Part shown: piece after piece, positions 32,461 through 44,325 of the stretch
How positions within the stretch are numbered: the stretch's first letter is position 1
Layout: each line of letters opens with the position of its first letter
DNA from: Mycobacterium sp. 852013-51886_SCH5428379
GTDB taxonomy: Bacteria > Actinomycetota > Actinomycetes > Mycobacteriales > Mycobacteriaceae
Reading direction: 5' to 3'
NCBI RefSeq assembly: GCF_001665575.1
Contig: NZ_LZSU01000012.1
Location: 85,698-149,697 of the forward strand
Length of the DNA: 64,000 bases
Notes under the pieces: model-generated
What the model saw: the letters and a program-made list of their open reading frames with translations, nothing else
What the model was told of the DNA's origin: nothing
Database searches by the model: none
Position numbers and translations under genes: made by a program

Positions 32461-33647
32461 CACATCCTCCTCGCGGGGGCGGCGTCGGAGCGAAACCGCT
32501 GGTTGTAGTTGGTGAATCGGGCGTCGATTTGATCGTCGGTCAGGCCGAACTGGGCAGCGTGGTACGGCGCACGGGCCGGAACGCGGGGCCGATCGGTCAG
32601 CCAGCGACGCATCGAGTGCTCCGCGTGAGACGTCAGCGCAACCCCGATCGCGTCGTACACCCGGGCCACCTCGCCGAGGGGATCGGCGACCGCCTCGTCG
32701 AACTCGATGTCGGTGATGCGGGTCTGCTCATCGGGCCAGCGGTCCCGGGTGGTCATCGCGCGGTCGTTGGCCCAGCCCATCCGCTCCAGCCACTCCACGC
32801 CCACCCGCTGCCGGTCCACGTCGTCGGCGTGCATGGCGTGCAAGGTGGCGTTGAGGCCGGCGCCGGAGGGGATGGTCTGCCGCGGATCGCGGTGCATGTG
32901 CACGATGTGCAGATCGGGGAACTGGGCTCTGAGGGTGTCGAGATAGCCCAGATGCGCCGGGGATTTGAGCACCCAGCGCGCCGGGGTGCGCCCCCCGGAT
33001 CTCTCCCGCCCAACTGCGCCCGCCCGTCGCCGCTTCTGCCACTGCAGGAACTGCAACATCCGGTGCAGATACGCATACGCCGGCGCGAAATCCTGGGTGT
33101 CGATCCACGACCGGTAGCCGGGCACGTACGCACCCGACTCGGGCACATGTGACAGGAACGCGTCGGAGAGGAAGACGATCTCCTCTTCGGGTTCGCGGGC
33201 GTGCATGGGATGGATGGAGAAGAGTTCGGGCGCCAGCTCCCGCGAGACCGCCTCCCGCCGTTCGCTGACGGCGATGCGGGCGTCTTCCGGCGCCGACCAG
33301 TCATGCTCGAACCGCGGGGCGACCTCGACGACCTCCCAGCCGTAGGCGCAGTGGAATCGACTGTCCGCAGCCAACAGTCGCTGCAGCAGCGTGGTCCCGC
33401 TACGCATCATGCCGACCACGACGATGGGCGCTGCGATGACCTCGTCGAGGATCTCCGGATGCCTCCGGATCCACTCCTGGGCACGCAATCTCATCCGCAG
33501 GCTGTGCACCAGGCCCGATGTGATGATGTGCCCGCCGATGTCATTCAGCCCGGCCCCGGAGTAACTCTCGGCGAGCACCTCGAGTGCTGTCTGGAAGGGC
33601 AGCGGACCCCAGTCGGAGAGCCCCTCCTTCTCCTGCGCAGCGCTCAT
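32460..33647 (-). CDS. PAPS-dependent sulfotransferase-family protein
   Basis: A 395-residue protein of the Stf/sulfotransferase_3 type. The 5'-phosphosulfate loop VVGMMRSGTTLLQRLL (about residues 55-70) and the downstream HMHRDPRQTIPS segment for 3'-phosphate binding are both present, as is WVLKSPAHLGYL, so PAPS binding is likely. Mycobacterial relatives sulfate lipids, or have lost that activity. The start could be the ATG at 33647 or a GTG at 33677; neither has a good ribosome binding site. It overlaps the DUF1214 gene by one base at the ATGA junction. The donor PAPS is made by the cysDNC operon in this window. Confidence 0.85.
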   Translation of the reverse strand: MSAAQEKEGLSDWGPLPFQTALEVLAESYSGAGLNDIGGHIITSGLVHSLRMRLRAQEWIRRHPEILDEVIAAPIVVVGMMRSGTTLLQRLLAADSRFHCAYGWEVVEVAPRFEHDWSAPEDARIAVSERREAVSRELAPELFSIHPMHAREPEEEIVFLSDAFLSHVPESGAYVPGYRSWIDTQDFAPAYAYLHRMLQFLQWQKRRRAGAVGRERSGGRTPARWVLKSPAHLGYLDTLRAQFPDLHIVHMHRDPRQTIPSGAGLNATLHAMHADDVDRQRVGVEWLERMGWANDRAMTTRDRWPDEQTRITDIEFDEAVADPLGEVARVYDAIGVALTSHAEHSMRRWLTDRPRVPARAPYHAAQFGLTDDQIDARFTNYNQRFRSDAAPARRM

Positions 33648-33682
33648 CACCGACGCCGTGGTGACGGGGCGCGGCACTGCGA

Positions 33683-34126
33683 TCAGAACTTCAGGTGGTG
33701 GCTGACGTCGCCGACCTGGTCGACGAACATGATGCGGGTGTCGAACCACCAGGCCCCGTCGATGCGATGGAAGGTGTCGCGATAGCGACCGGTCACGATC
33801 ACCTGCAACGGCAGCTCTGGAGTCGCCTGGGTGACGCAGTAGTACGCGCTGCCCCGCGCGGTCCCGGTGTCGTCGTCGACCTCGAGTCGCACGTTGGTGG
33901 TGAAGTGTTTCGTCTTCGGGGTGCCGTCGTCGTGCAGCCGGGTGGCCATCTCGTACATCTCCCGGACGCGGACGGTGCCTTCGAAGACGGTCTCGGGCGG
34001 CCCGTCTTCCATCCCGCAGATCCGGCCGTGGGCGAACAGCGCGGCCACACCGTCGAGGTCGCCGGCGTCGATCCGCTCGGCGTACGTGTACACCAGATTC
34101 TCGATCTGGCGGGCGGCGTCGCTCAT
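33683..34126 (-). CDS. NTF2-like (SnoaL/ring-hydroxylating beta-type) fold protein
   Basis: A 147-residue single-domain protein of the NTF2-like superfamily: DAARQIENLVYTYAERIDAGDLDGVAALFAHG at the start, a TARGSAYYCV strand and the end GAWWFDTRIMFVDQVG. Members include ketosteroid isomerase, scytalone-dehydratase-like enzymes and non-catalytic binding proteins. It is the first gene of a five-gene minus-strand operon and could be an isomerase, dehydratase or carrier for the same hydrophobic substrate. The ATG at 34126 lacks a Shine-Dalgarno sequence and has a promoter-like element directly upstream. Confidence 0.83.
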   Translation of the reverse strand: MSDAARQIENLVYTYAERIDAGDLDGVAALFAHGRICGMEDGPPETVFEGTVRVREMYEMATRLHDDGTPKTKHFTTNVRLEVDDDTGTARGSAYYCVTQATPELPLQVIVTGRYRDTFHRIDGAWWFDTRIMFVDQVGDVSHHLKF

Positions 34127-34133
34127 TGGCGGT

Positions 34134-34162
34134 AGACAACCAGCCCGAAAGTGTCATGTCAA
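34134..34162 (-). promoter_or_regulatory. Promoter of the NTF2/sulfotransferase/DUF1214/SDR operon
   Basis: On the minus strand a consensus TTGACA (34157-34162), a 17-base spacer and TTGTCT (34134-34139) are followed by 7 bases and the ATG at 34126, giving both -35 and -10 and a leaderless start. Confidence 0.5.
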
Positions 34163-34187
34163 CGGTCGCGTCAATCCGGGACCTCGC

Positions 34188-34193
34188 TAACCT
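34188..34193 (+). promoter_or_regulatory. -10 element TAACCT of the divergent SDR gene
   Basis: TAACCT is followed by six bases and the GTG at 34200. It is back to back with the operon promoter at 34134-34162. Confidence 0.4.
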
Positions 34194-34199
34194 CAGACG

Positions 34200-35090
34200 G
34201 TGACGCAACTATGGTCAGTGGCCCGGCTCGGCGATATGAGCGGACAGCGAATCATCGTCACCGGCGCCACCAACGGCGTTGGGCTGGCGACTGCGACGGC
34301 GCTGGCCCGAGCGGGAGCGGAGGTGATCCTGGCCGTCCGCAATCTGGAGCTCGGTGCGCAGCGCGCCGCCGAGATGGGTGGGCGGACCTCCGTGGTCAAG
34401 CTCGATCTCGCCGATCAGTCGTCGGTGCGCGCCTTCCCGGATCTGTTCGACGGCGAGGTCGATGTGCTGGTCAACAACGCGGGGCTGGTGGCGCAGCACC
34501 ACAGTGACACCGTCGACGGCTTCGAGATGACGATGGGCACCAACCTCCTGGGTCCCTTCGCGCTGACCAACCTGCTCTACGGCCGGGTCCGGTCGAAGAT
34601 CATCAACGTCGGGTCGGACGCGCACAAGTCGGCGACCATCGATTTCGACGACCCCCATCTGCGCTCACGGAAGTGGTCGGCGTTCCCGGCCTACGCCCGG
34701 TCGAAGCTCGCGGTGATGCTCTGGGGCCTCGAATTGGACCGCCGGTTGCGCGCGGCGTCGGCGCCGGTGTCGACGTACCTGACCCATCCGGGGTACGTCG
34801 CCTCGAACCTGGCCAATGTCTCCGACACCCGGGTCATGTCGTCTTTCCACAAGGTGGTGACGGCGGTGGCGAACGTGATCGGCAACGACATCGAGGCCGG
34901 CGCTGCGCCCACCCTGTACTGCCTGACCGAGCCGATCCCGCCGGGCAGCTATGTGGGCATCGACGGCCGGTTCGGGTTCAAGGGCGGGCCTGCGCTCAGC
35001 GGCCGAACTGCGAACGCCTGCGACTACGGCGACGCCCGGAAGCTCTGGGAGTTCGCTGAGCGGGAGACCGGCACCGCGCTGCCGGTGTAG
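34200..35090 (+). CDS. Short-chain dehydrogenase/reductase (WW-domain/retinol-dehydrogenase-like)
   Basis: A 296-residue SDR with TGATNGVGLATATALA as the cofactor loop, NNAG, the sequence IINVGSDAH around the active-site Ser, and PAYARSK as Tyr-x-x-x-Lys. The region after it (LAVMLWGLEL, THPGYVASNL) is typical of the protochlorophyllide/retinol-dehydrogenase-like SDR branch. It is transcribed divergently from the sulfotransferase operon across a 73-base promoter region and is followed after 14 bases by a Ddn-like gene, with which it may be co-transcribed. Confidence 0.87.
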   Translation: MTQLWSVARLGDMSGQRIIVTGATNGVGLATATALARAGAEVILAVRNLELGAQRAAEMGGRTSVVKLDLADQSSVRAFPDLFDGEVDVLVNNAGLVAQHHSDTVDGFEMTMGTNLLGPFALTNLLYGRVRSKIINVGSDAHKSATIDFDDPHLRSRKWSAFPAYARSKLAVMLWGLELDRRLRAASAPVSTYLTHPGYVASNLANVSDTRVMSSFHKVVTAVANVIGNDIEAGAAPTLYCLTEPIPPGSYVGIDGRFGFKGGPALSGRTANACDYGDARKLWEFAERETGTALPV

Positions 35091-35104
35091 GGAATAGCGG
35101 ACCG

Positions 35105-35551
35105 GTGAGCGCGGTTGCCCAGCGCGTGACTGAGCAACCGGAACTGAGCCCCACCGACTGGGTTCGCGAACAGACCGAGCGCATCCTGGCGCAGGGCACC
35201 ACCGACGGCGTGGAGGTGTTCGACCGGCCGGTCGTGCTCTTCACCACGCGGGGTGCCAAGTCCGGCAAGAAGCGGTATGTGCCGCTCATGCGTGTCGAAG
35301 AGGACGGCCGATATGCGATGGTCGCCTCGAAGGGCGGCGACCCCCAGCACCCGAGCTGGTACTTCAACGTCAAGGCGAATCCGGCGGTCACCGTTCAGGA
35401 CGGTGAGACGACGTTCGAGGGCACCGCGCGCGAGATCGACGGCGACGAGCGCGCGCACTGGTGGAAGCTCGCGGTGGACGCGTACCCGCCGTATGCGGAG
35501 TACCAGACCAAGACGGACCGGCAGATTCCGGTGTTCTTGGTGGAAAGGTAG
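35105..35551 (+). CDS. F420-dependent Ddn/nitroreductase-family (DUF385) protein
   Basis: A 148-residue split-beta-barrel protein of the deazaflavin-dependent nitroreductase family. VVLFTTRGAKSGKKRYVPLMRVE and DPQHPSWYFNVKANPAVTV are the conserved F420-binding strands of Ddn (Rv3547) and its paralogues, which reduce quinones and other substrates with F420H2. The GTG at 35105 follows the SDR stop by 14 bases. It ends 12 bases from the convergent secreted DUF1214 protein. The specific substrate is unknown. Confidence 0.87.
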   Translation: MSAVAQRVTEQPELSPTDWVREQTERILAQGTTDGVEVFDRPVVLFTTRGAKSGKKRYVPLMRVEEDGRYAMVASKGGDPQHPSWYFNVKANPAVTVQDGETTFEGTAREIDGDERAHWWKLAVDAYPPYAEYQTKTDRQIPVFLVER

Positions 35552-35563
35552 TGCACATTTCCG

Positions 35564-37402
35564 CTATGGCTGCGGGTAGGGCAACCAGCGCTCGTCGAAG
35601 CCGGCCAGGCGGTCGGCGAGCTGTGCCCCGCGTTCGCCGGCGGTGATGAAGGCGTCGGGCGGCAGGTAGTCCCGTAGTTCGTCGTGAGTCAGCACGCGTT
35701 GGTCGAGAATCCGCGGTTCGTCATCGGATTCGGCGCCGAGGTCCTGGAACCGGATCGCGATGGCACCCTGGTGCAGTCCGCCGGTGGACACCCAGTTGGC
35801 GGCGCCGGGATCGGTCGGAGAGATCACGACGGTGTACGTGCCGTCGGTGTTGCGTTTCGCCTGCTTGCTGTTCAGGCTCGTCGGCTGGTTCCAGTAGTCC
35901 TCGGTGATCGTCCAGATGTTGTAGGTCGGGACGACGAAGTAGCCGGCGCGGCCGGGATGGATCGTGAGCACGAGGGCCTGGTCGTCGGCGAGTTGGAAGT
36001 GACCGTTGCTCTGGCGTTGGTTGGCAAGAAATTCGGCGTTGCTCGCCGGTTGGCTCACGGTGTTGACCGGTCGTGGTACGCCGGTCTGGGGATCCCTGGT
36101 CGCCAACGCCATGTACTTGGTCTGCTCGCCGGCGCCGCGCACGACCAGGATCGCGGCGGCGAAGAGACCACGCACCGTCGGTGGCAGATACGGCAGCGGC
36201 GGAATCAGGGAGACCAACGTGGCCAGCAACGGATTCCCACTGACGACATTTCCGAGGAAGGCGAAGCCGCCGATCTGGGCGAAAAGGCTGTCGGGCGGCC
36301 CGCCGACCCGAGCGATGGACAGGCTCATCGGCACTTCGGTGTTCCAGTCGCCAAGGGTGTCTCGCGCGGCGATGATCGTCGAGCCGGGAGTCAGCTGCAG
36401 GTGGTTCTTGCGTCCGTTGGCGGGTTCCGCGCTCACTGTGATGGCGAACGTGCCGTCCGGGTTGACCTCCAGGTCGTCGTAGGTCAGCAGCGACGAGGTG
36501 GTCCCGGCCAGGCCTTCCAGCACGCTGAACGTGACGTCCGTGGGAATTCCAGCACCGCCGGTGTGGTGGAACCGGCCGGTGATGACGTATTCGGAGGCGC
36601 CGTTGACGCCCATGAACCGGTAGATGGTGTCTGGGTTGTCGTAGAGGATCCGCGAACCCGGTACCTCTCGCCCGAACCAGGTGTGTGGCGGGGCAACCTG
36701 CATGACCACCTTCGGGTTCATCGAGTCGAGCAGCTGCTGCTGGAAAGCCGCAGCCATGGCGTACTCGTCGACAGCACCGTCGAGCGCACTCATGTTGTCC
36801 TCGTCGACCTGGCCGTAGAGGTTCCGCGCTGCCGTGAGGAACTGTTGCCGGAGAACCACTTTCATCAAGAGGACGGGTAGCGAGTTCGCCGTTTCGGTGG
36901 CTGTTCGCTCGGCCGCGAACTGCTCGGGCGTCGCGAGCGGGCTCACCCGCGGTGCCACGGGTTCTTCGGCTTCCGCCGCGTTGGGCGGTGCAGCCGGCGA
37001 TGTCCGTGAGGTGGTGGACACTCCGTCGCTCCCGGTCGGTACACCGTCTCGCGCGCGTGTGGTGACCCCGGCAGGCGGCCTGCCGGGATCTGACCTGGGG
37101 GACTCGTCGTCGTCGGCGGCGGCGTTGCGGATGACGCGACGCCGGTCAGGGGAGTAGCGGGGCCGGTCGTCCTCATCATCGGTGGCCGCGACGGCGCCGC
37201 GTTCGGCCTTGGCCGTGGGGCCCGACGACGCCGACTTGGCGGAGGAGTCCGTCGAGACGCCCGAGGTGCCGTCCGAGGAGCTGCCGTCGTCGGCGGCGGC
37301 AGCTGAAATATTCATCGCGATAGCCGTGCCGATGCCGAGCGCGACGGCCAGACCACCGACCCTGCCGATGAAGCGTGCGTGCCTGCCCGGCGTCGTCGCC
37401 AC
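35564..37402 (-). CDS. Secreted DUF1214-domain protein with disordered linker
   Basis: A 612-residue exported paralogue of the DUF1214 protein at 31207-32460. A signal sequence (about residues 1-38, GGLAVALGIGTAIAMNISAAAA) is followed by a Ser/Asp/Pro-rich linker of about 110 residues. The DUF1214 region then shares NPDTIYRFMGV, PTYNIWTITEDYWN, ISPTDPGAANWVSTGGL and GERGAQLADR with the cytoplasmic copy. A hydrophobic insert (LVSLIPPLPYLPPTVRGLFAAAILVV) at about residues 390-415 is absent from the other copy. The GTG at 37402 is preferred over 37441 because GGGAGG lies nine bases upstream. Function unknown. Confidence 0.77.
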   Translation of the reverse strand: MATTPGRHARFIGRVGGLAVALGIGTAIAMNISAAAADDGSSSDGTSGVSTDSSAKSASSGPTAKAERGAVAATDDEDDRPRYSPDRRRVIRNAAADDDESPRSDPGRPPAGVTTRARDGVPTGSDGVSTTSRTSPAAPPNAAEAEEPVAPRVSPLATPEQFAAERTATETANSLPVLLMKVVLRQQFLTAARNLYGQVDEDNMSALDGAVDEYAMAAAFQQQLLDSMNPKVVMQVAPPHTWFGREVPGSRILYDNPDTIYRFMGVNGASEYVITGRFHHTGGAGIPTDVTFSVLEGLAGTTSSLLTYDDLEVNPDGTFAITVSAEPANGRKNHLQLTPGSTIIAARDTLGDWNTEVPMSLSIARVGGPPDSLFAQIGGFAFLGNVVSGNPLLATLVSLIPPLPYLPPTVRGLFAAAILVVRGAGEQTKYMALATRDPQTGVPRPVNTVSQPASNAEFLANQRQSNGHFQLADDQALVLTIHPGRAGYFVVPTYNIWTITEDYWNQPTSLNSKQAKRNTDGTYTVVISPTDPGAANWVSTGGLHQGAIAIRFQDLGAESDDEPRILDQRVLTHDELRDYLPPDAFITAGERGAQLADRLAGFDERWLPYPQP

Positions 37403-37502
37403 AGCGGGAGTCCTCCCGTCGGAACCGCACGAGGTCGGCACTCGACAGCCGAACCTTGCGTAACCGTAAGACCCGAGGAGACGTGACGCAAGTCACTTTT
37501 AG

Positions 37503-37578
37503 TGGTGCCCCCGGCAGGATTCGAACCTGCGGCCTTCTGCTCCGGAGGCAGACGCTCTATCCCCTGAGCTACGGGGGC
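37503..37578 (-). tRNA. tRNA-Arg (anticodon CCG)
   Basis: The minus strand folds as a complete tRNA: acceptor GCCCCCG/CGGGGGC, D-arm GCTCAGGGGATAGAGC, anticodon stem TCTGC/GCAGA with loop CTCCGGA (anticodon CCG, reads CGG) and T-arm with GTTCGAATC. Discriminator A is followed by an encoded CCA (37503-37505). It lies 100 bases upstream of the divergent argS, the enzyme that charges it. Confidence 0.95.
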
Positions 37579-37663
37579 GCGTGGTGCAACGCGCCAATGG
37601 GCAGGCACAGCCTAACGCATCCACGGCGAGGGAACGGATTCGGGCGCTGACCACCCCAGACCA

Positions 37664-37669
37664 TAGGAT
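37664..37669 (+). promoter_or_regulatory. -10 element TAGGAT upstream of argS
   Basis: TAGGAT lies 8 bases before the GTG of argS, so the transcript begins at or next to the start codon. No matching -35 is obvious. Confidence 0.35.
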
Positions 37670-37677
37670 GGACCCCC

Positions 37678-39330
37678 GTGACACCCGCCGACCTCGCCGA
37701 GCTGCTGAAGACCACCGCCGCAGCGGTGCTGGCCGAGCACGACCTCGATGCTGCAACACTGCCCGCGACGGTCACGGTGGAACGTCCGCGCAATCCCGAA
37801 CACGGCGACTATGCGACCAATCTCGCCCTGCAGATCGGAAAGAAGGCGGGGGTCAACCCGCGGGAGCTGGCGGGCTGGCTCGCGCAGGCCCTGGCCGCGG
37901 CGGACGGCATCGCATCGGCCGATGTCGCCGGCCCTGGTTTCGTCAACCTGCGTATCGAGGCCTCCGCCCAGAACGTGTTGGTCGAGCAGATCATCACGGC
38001 CGCCGAGCGCTACGGACACTCCGAGCAACTCGCGGCCTGCAACGTCAATCTCGAGTTCGTGTCGGCCAACCCCACCGGACCCATCCACATCGGGGGCACC
38101 CGGTGGGCTGCCGTCGGCGACGCGCTGGGACGGCTGCTCGCCACCCAGTCCGCCGCGGTGGTGCGGGAGTACTACTTCAACGACCACGGCGCGCAGATCG
38201 ACCGCTTCGTCAACTCGCTGATCGCCGCCGCCAAGGGCGAACCGGCCCCGGAGGACGGGTACGCCGGCGCCTACATCGGTGACATCGCCGCCCAGGTCCT
38301 GGCCAAGGACCCCGGTGCGATGGACCTTCCCGACGATCAGATGCGCGAGACGTTCCGGGCCATCGGCGTGGACCTGATGTTCGACCACATCAAAACCTCG
38401 CTGCACGAGTTCGGCACCGACTTCGACGTCTTCACCCACGAGGACTCGATGCACACCTCCGGCCGCGTCGACGAGGCCATCGCCAAGCTGCGCGAAACGG
38501 GCGCCATCTACGAGCGCGACGGCGCAACCTGGTTGCGCACCACCGATTTCGGTGACGACAAGGACCGGGTGGTGATCAAGAGCGACGGCAACCCGGCCTA
38601 CATCGCCGGCGACCTGGCGTACTTCCTGGACAAGCGTCAGCGCGGATTCGACCTGTGCATCTACATGCTCGGCGCCGACCACCACGGATACATCGCCCGG
38701 CTCAAGGCCGCCGCCGCCGCGCTCGGCGACGACCCCGACACCGTCGAGGTGCTGATCGGCCAGATGGTCAATCTGGTGCGCGACGGCCAGCCCGTGCGGA
38801 TGAGCAAGCGGGCGGGCACGGTCATCACCCTCGACGACCTCGTCGAGGCAATCGGCGTCGACGCCTCGCGGTATTCGCTGATCCGGTCGTCGGTGGACAC
38901 CCCGATCGACATCGACCTGGCCCTGTGGTCCTCGGCGAGCAACGAGAACCCGGTCTACTACGTGCAATACGCCCATGCCCGGCTGTCCGCCCTGGCGCGT
39001 AACGCCGCCGACCTGGGGATCGCCGCCAACACTGCCCATCTGGATCTGCTCACGCACGACAAAGAGGGCACGCTGATCCGCAACCTGGGCGAGTTCCCCC
39101 GGGTGCTCAAGGCCGCTGCAGCGCTGCGGGAACCGCATCGGGTGTGCCGGTACCTCGAGGATCTCGCGGGGGACTACCACCGCTTCTACGACTCCTGCCG
39201 GGTTCTGCCGATGGGCGATGAAGAGGCGGGACCCCTCAACGAGGCTCGGCTGGCGCTGTGCCAGGCCACCCGCCAGGTGGTCGCAAACGGGCTGTCGATC
39301 CTCGGTGTGAGCGCACCGGAGCGGATGTGA
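37678..39330 (+). CDS. argS: Arginyl-tRNA synthetase
   Basis: A 550-residue class I synthetase that charges tRNA-Arg. The N-terminal Add1 domain (1-110) contains [18 protein letters not shown]. The HIGH-equivalent signature is [15 protein letters not shown] (about residue 126-140). The KMSKS loop is MSKRAGTV. The anticodon-binding DALR domain (about 420-550) includes [12 protein letters not shown]. The GTG start is the conserved one. The gene opens the argS-lysA-hom-thrC-thrB block; its stop overlaps the lysA start by three to four bases. Confidence 0.97.
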   Translation: MTPADLAELLKTTAAAVLAEHDLDAATLPATVTVERPRNPEHGDYATNLALQIGKKAGVNPRELAGWLAQALAAADGIASADVAGPGFVNLRIEASAQNVLVEQIITAAERYGHSEQLAACNVNLEFVSANPTGPIHIGGTRWAAVGDALGRLLATQSAAVVREYYFNDHGAQIDRFVNSLIAAAKGEPAPEDGYAGAYIGDIAAQVLAKDPGAMDLPDDQMRETFRAIGVDLMFDHIKTSLHEFGTDFDVFTHEDSMHTSGRVDEAIAKLRETGAIYERDGATWLRTTDFGDDKDRVVIKSDGNPAYIAGDLAYFLDKRQRGFDLCIYMLGADHHGYIARLKAAAAALGDDPDTVEVLIGQMVNLVRDGQPVRMSKRAGTVITLDDLVEAIGVDASRYSLIRSSVDTPIDIDLALWSSASNENPVYYVQYAHARLSALARNAADLGIAANTAHLDLLTHDKEGTLIRNLGEFPRVLKAAAALREPHRVCRYLEDLAGDYHRFYDSCRVLPMGDEEAGPLNEARLALCQATRQVVANGLSILGVSAPERM

Positions 39331-40751
39331 ACGCCCATCCCGCCGGCCCCCGGCACGCCGAGGAGGTCCAGCACGGCGGTGCGCCGCCGCGGCCCTCGAC
39401 CGTCGACGAGATGCTGACGCTGGCCCCGAACGTGTGGCCGCGCAACGCCCGCCGCGGTGACGACGGGGTGGTCTCGATCGCCGGTGTTGCAGTGACCGAC
39501 ATCGCCGCCGAGTTCGGCACCCCGGTGTTCATCATCGACGAGGACGATTTCCGCTCACGATGCCGCGAGATCGCCGCGGCGTTCGGCGGCGGCGAGCACG
39601 TGCGCTACGCCGCGAAGGCGTTCCTGTGCAGCGAGGTGGCCCGCTGGATCGACCAGGAGGGCCTCGCGCTGGACGTGGCCAGCGGTGGAGAGCTCGCCGT
39701 GGCCCTGCGCGCCGGATTCCCGGCGGAACGAATCGCGTTGCACGGCAACAACAAATCGCTTGCCGAGTTGACGCTGGCGGTGGAGTCGGGCGTCGGCCAT
39801 GTGGTGGTCGACTCGACGATCGAGATCGACCGTCTCGACGAGATCGCCCGCACCGCGGGGGTGGTCCAGGACGTGCTGATTCGGGTCACCGTCGGCGTGG
39901 AAGCCCACACCCACGAGTTCATCTCGACCGCGCACGAGGACCAGAAGTTCGGACTGTCGCTGGCCAGCGGTGCCGCGATGGACGCCGTGCGGCGGGTGTT
40001 CGCCACCGACAACCTGCGGCTGGTCGGGCTGCACAGCCATATCGGCTCGCAGATCTTCGACGTGGCCGGTTTCGAGATCGCGGCGCGCCGGGTCATCGGG
40101 CTGCTCCGCGATGTCGTTGAGGAGTTCGGCGTGGACAAGACCGCGCAGATGTCGACGGTGGACCTCGGTGGGGGACTGGGTATCTCGTACCTTCCGCACG
40201 ACGATCCGCCGCCGGTGAGCGAACTCGCCGCCAAGCTGAGCGCCATCGTTCGCGACGAATCGGCCGCCGTGGGTGTGCCGACGCCGCAGCTGGTGGTGGA
40301 ACCGGGCCGCGCGATCGCCGGGCCCGGCACCATCACGCTCTACGAGGTGGGCACCGTCAAGGACGTGGCCGTAGCGTCGAACCGGCACCGCCGCTACATC
40401 AGCGTGGACGGCGGGATGAGTGACAACATCCGCACCTCGCTGTACGGCGCGGAATACGATGTGCGGCTGATCTCGCGGCTCAGTGCGGCCGAGCCGACCC
40501 TGAGCCGCGTTGTCGGAAAGCACTGCGAGAGCGGCGACATCGTCGTCCGCGATGCCTGGGCGTCCGACGACGTCGGTCCCGGGGACCTGCTGGGCGTGGC
40601 CGCGACCGGGGCCTACTGCTATTCGATGTCGAGCCGTTACAACATGATCTGCCGTCCGGCGGTCGTGGCGGTGCGCGACGGACGTGCCCGTCTGATCCTG
40701 CGCCGCGAGACGGTCGATGACCTGTTGAGTCTGGAAGTGAGTGGTCAATGA
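39327..40751 (+). CDS. lysA: Diaminopimelate decarboxylase
   Basis: A 474-residue PLP enzyme that makes lysine from meso-diaminopimelate. The PLP lysine is in [10 protein letters not shown], the glycine loop is in [12 protein letters not shown], and [21 protein letters not shown] forms the active-site Cys/Tyr region. The GTG at 39327 overlaps the argS stop; codons upstream in frame only cover argS. The length matches fast-growing mycobacteria, whose LysA is some 27 residues longer at the N-terminus than the M. tuberculosis protein. Its stop overlaps the hom start (ATGA). Confidence 0.96.
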   Translation: MNAHPAGPRHAEEVQHGGAPPRPSTVDEMLTLAPNVWPRNARRGDDGVVSIAGVAVTDIAAEFGTPVFIIDEDDFRSRCREIAAAFGGGEHVRYAAKAFLCSEVARWIDQEGLALDVASGGELAVALRAGFPAERIALHGNNKSLAELTLAVESGVGHVVVDSTIEIDRLDEIARTAGVVQDVLIRVTVGVEAHTHEFISTAHEDQKFGLSLASGAAMDAVRRVFATDNLRLVGLHSHIGSQIFDVAGFEIAARRVIGLLRDVVEEFGVDKTAQMSTVDLGGGLGISYLPHDDPPPVSELAAKLSAIVRDESAAVGVPTPQLVVEPGRAIAGPGTITLYEVGTVKDVAVASNRHRRYISVDGGMSDNIRTSLYGAEYDVRLISRLSAAEPTLSRVVGKHCESGDIVVRDAWASDDVGPGDLLGVAATGAYCYSMSSRYNMICRPAVVAVRDGRARLILRRETVDDLLSLEVSGQ

Positions 40752-42069
40752 GTACACCGGAGAAGTCCATCGGCGTAGCGGTTCTGGGGCTGGGCAACGT
40801 CGGCAGTGAAGTGGTGCGCATCATCGAGGACAGCGCGGCCGACCTGGCGGCGCGGATCGGTGCGCCCCTGGAGTTGCGCGGCGTCGGCGTGCGTCGGGTC
40901 GCCGACGACCGCGGCGTCCCGGTGAACCTGCTGACCGACAACATCGAGGAGCTGGTGTCGCGCGACGATGTCGACATCGTCGTCGAACTGATGGGTCCGG
41001 TGGAACCGGCCCGCAAGGCGATCCTCTCGGCGCTCGAACAGGGCAAGTCCGTCGTGACCGCGAACAAGGCGCTGATGGCGCAGTCGACCGGCGAGCTGGC
41101 CCAGGCCGCCGAGGCCGCCCGCGTCGACCTGTACTTCGAAGCCGCTGTCGCGGGCGCGATCCCGGTGATCCGGCCGCTGACGCAGTCGCTGGCGGGGGAT
41201 TCGGTGATCCGGGTGGCCGGAATCGTCAACGGCACCACCAACTACATCCTCTCGGCGATGAACGACACCGGCGCCGACTATGCCGGCGCCCTCGCCGATG
41301 CGAGCGCACTCGGCTACGCCGAGGCCGATCCCACCGCCGACGTCGAGGGCCATGACGCTGCGGCGAAGGCGGCCATCCTGGCGTCCATCGCGTTCCACAC
41401 CCGGGTGACCGCAGCCGACGTGTACTGCGAAGGCATCACCGGGGTCACCGCCGCCGACTTCGAGTCCGCAAAGCAGTTGGGCTGCAACATCAAACTGCTC
41501 GCGATCTGCGAGCGGCTCACCGGACCGGACGGTAAGCAGCGCGTCTCGGCGCGGGTCTATCCGGCGCTGGTGCCGTTCGGCCATCCGCTCGCGACGGTCA
41601 ACGGCGCGTTCAACGCCGTCGTGGTGGAGGCCGAAGCCGCCGGTCGGCTGATGTTCTACGGCCAGGGCGCCGGTGGTGCGCCGACGGCGTCGGCGGTGAT
41701 GGGGGATCTGGTGATGGCCGCCCGCAACCGGGTTCAGGGCGGCCGCGGCCCGCGCGAGTCGAAGTACGCCGAGCTCCCAGTCGCGTCGATCGGGTCCATC
41801 CTCACCCGCTACTACGTCAACATGAACGTCGCCGACCGCCCCGGTGTGTTGTCCTCGGTGGCAGCAGAATTCAGCAAGCGCGAGGTCAGTATCGCCGAGG
41901 TGCGCCAGGAGGGCATGGTCGGCGAGGGCGGCCAACCCTGCGGCGCCCGCATCGTCGTCGTCACGCACCGGGCCACCGACGCCGCGCTGTCCGAAACCGT
42001 CGCCGCCCTCGGCGAACTCGACGTCGTGGAGACCGTCAACAGTGTGCTCCGCATGGAAGGAAGCATCGA

Positions 42070-42073
<4 letters not shown>
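40748..42073 (+). CDS. hom: Homoserine dehydrogenase
   Basis: A 441-residue enzyme that reduces aspartate semialdehyde to homoserine, the branch point to threonine, methionine and isoleucine. The NAD(P)-binding [10 protein letters not shown] (about 15-24), NKALM, and the catalytic core [12 protein letters not shown] with [16 protein letters not shown] are visible. A C-terminal ACT domain (about 355-430, [13 protein letters not shown]) allows feedback control by threonine. The ATG overlaps the lysA stop by four bases, and its own stop overlaps thrC. Confidence 0.96.
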
Positions 42074-44114
<2,041 letters not shown>

Positions 44115-44148
44115 ACCGCAGACACGCGGTCGCAGTGGCGCAACCTTC

Positions 44149-44177
44149 TTGCTTCCTTCTTCCAGGCGCGTTATCCT
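44149..44177 (+). promoter_or_regulatory. Candidate rho promoter
   Basis: TTGCTT (-35) and TATCCT (-10, fits TANNNT) are separated by 17 bases. The predicted start near 44184 would give a leader of about 220 bases. Confidence 0.4.
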
Positions 44178-44325
44178 CGGCATCGTCCAGCAATCGCAGC
44201 GTCTCTGCCTGCGCCGACACTAGGACGACCACTCATCTTTCCCGTGTTTCACTCGTGGACCGGCGGTTCGCCTCATCCTGGCGATTGCCGTCGATCACCG
44301 TTGCAGAGGCGACGGTGGGAACTTC

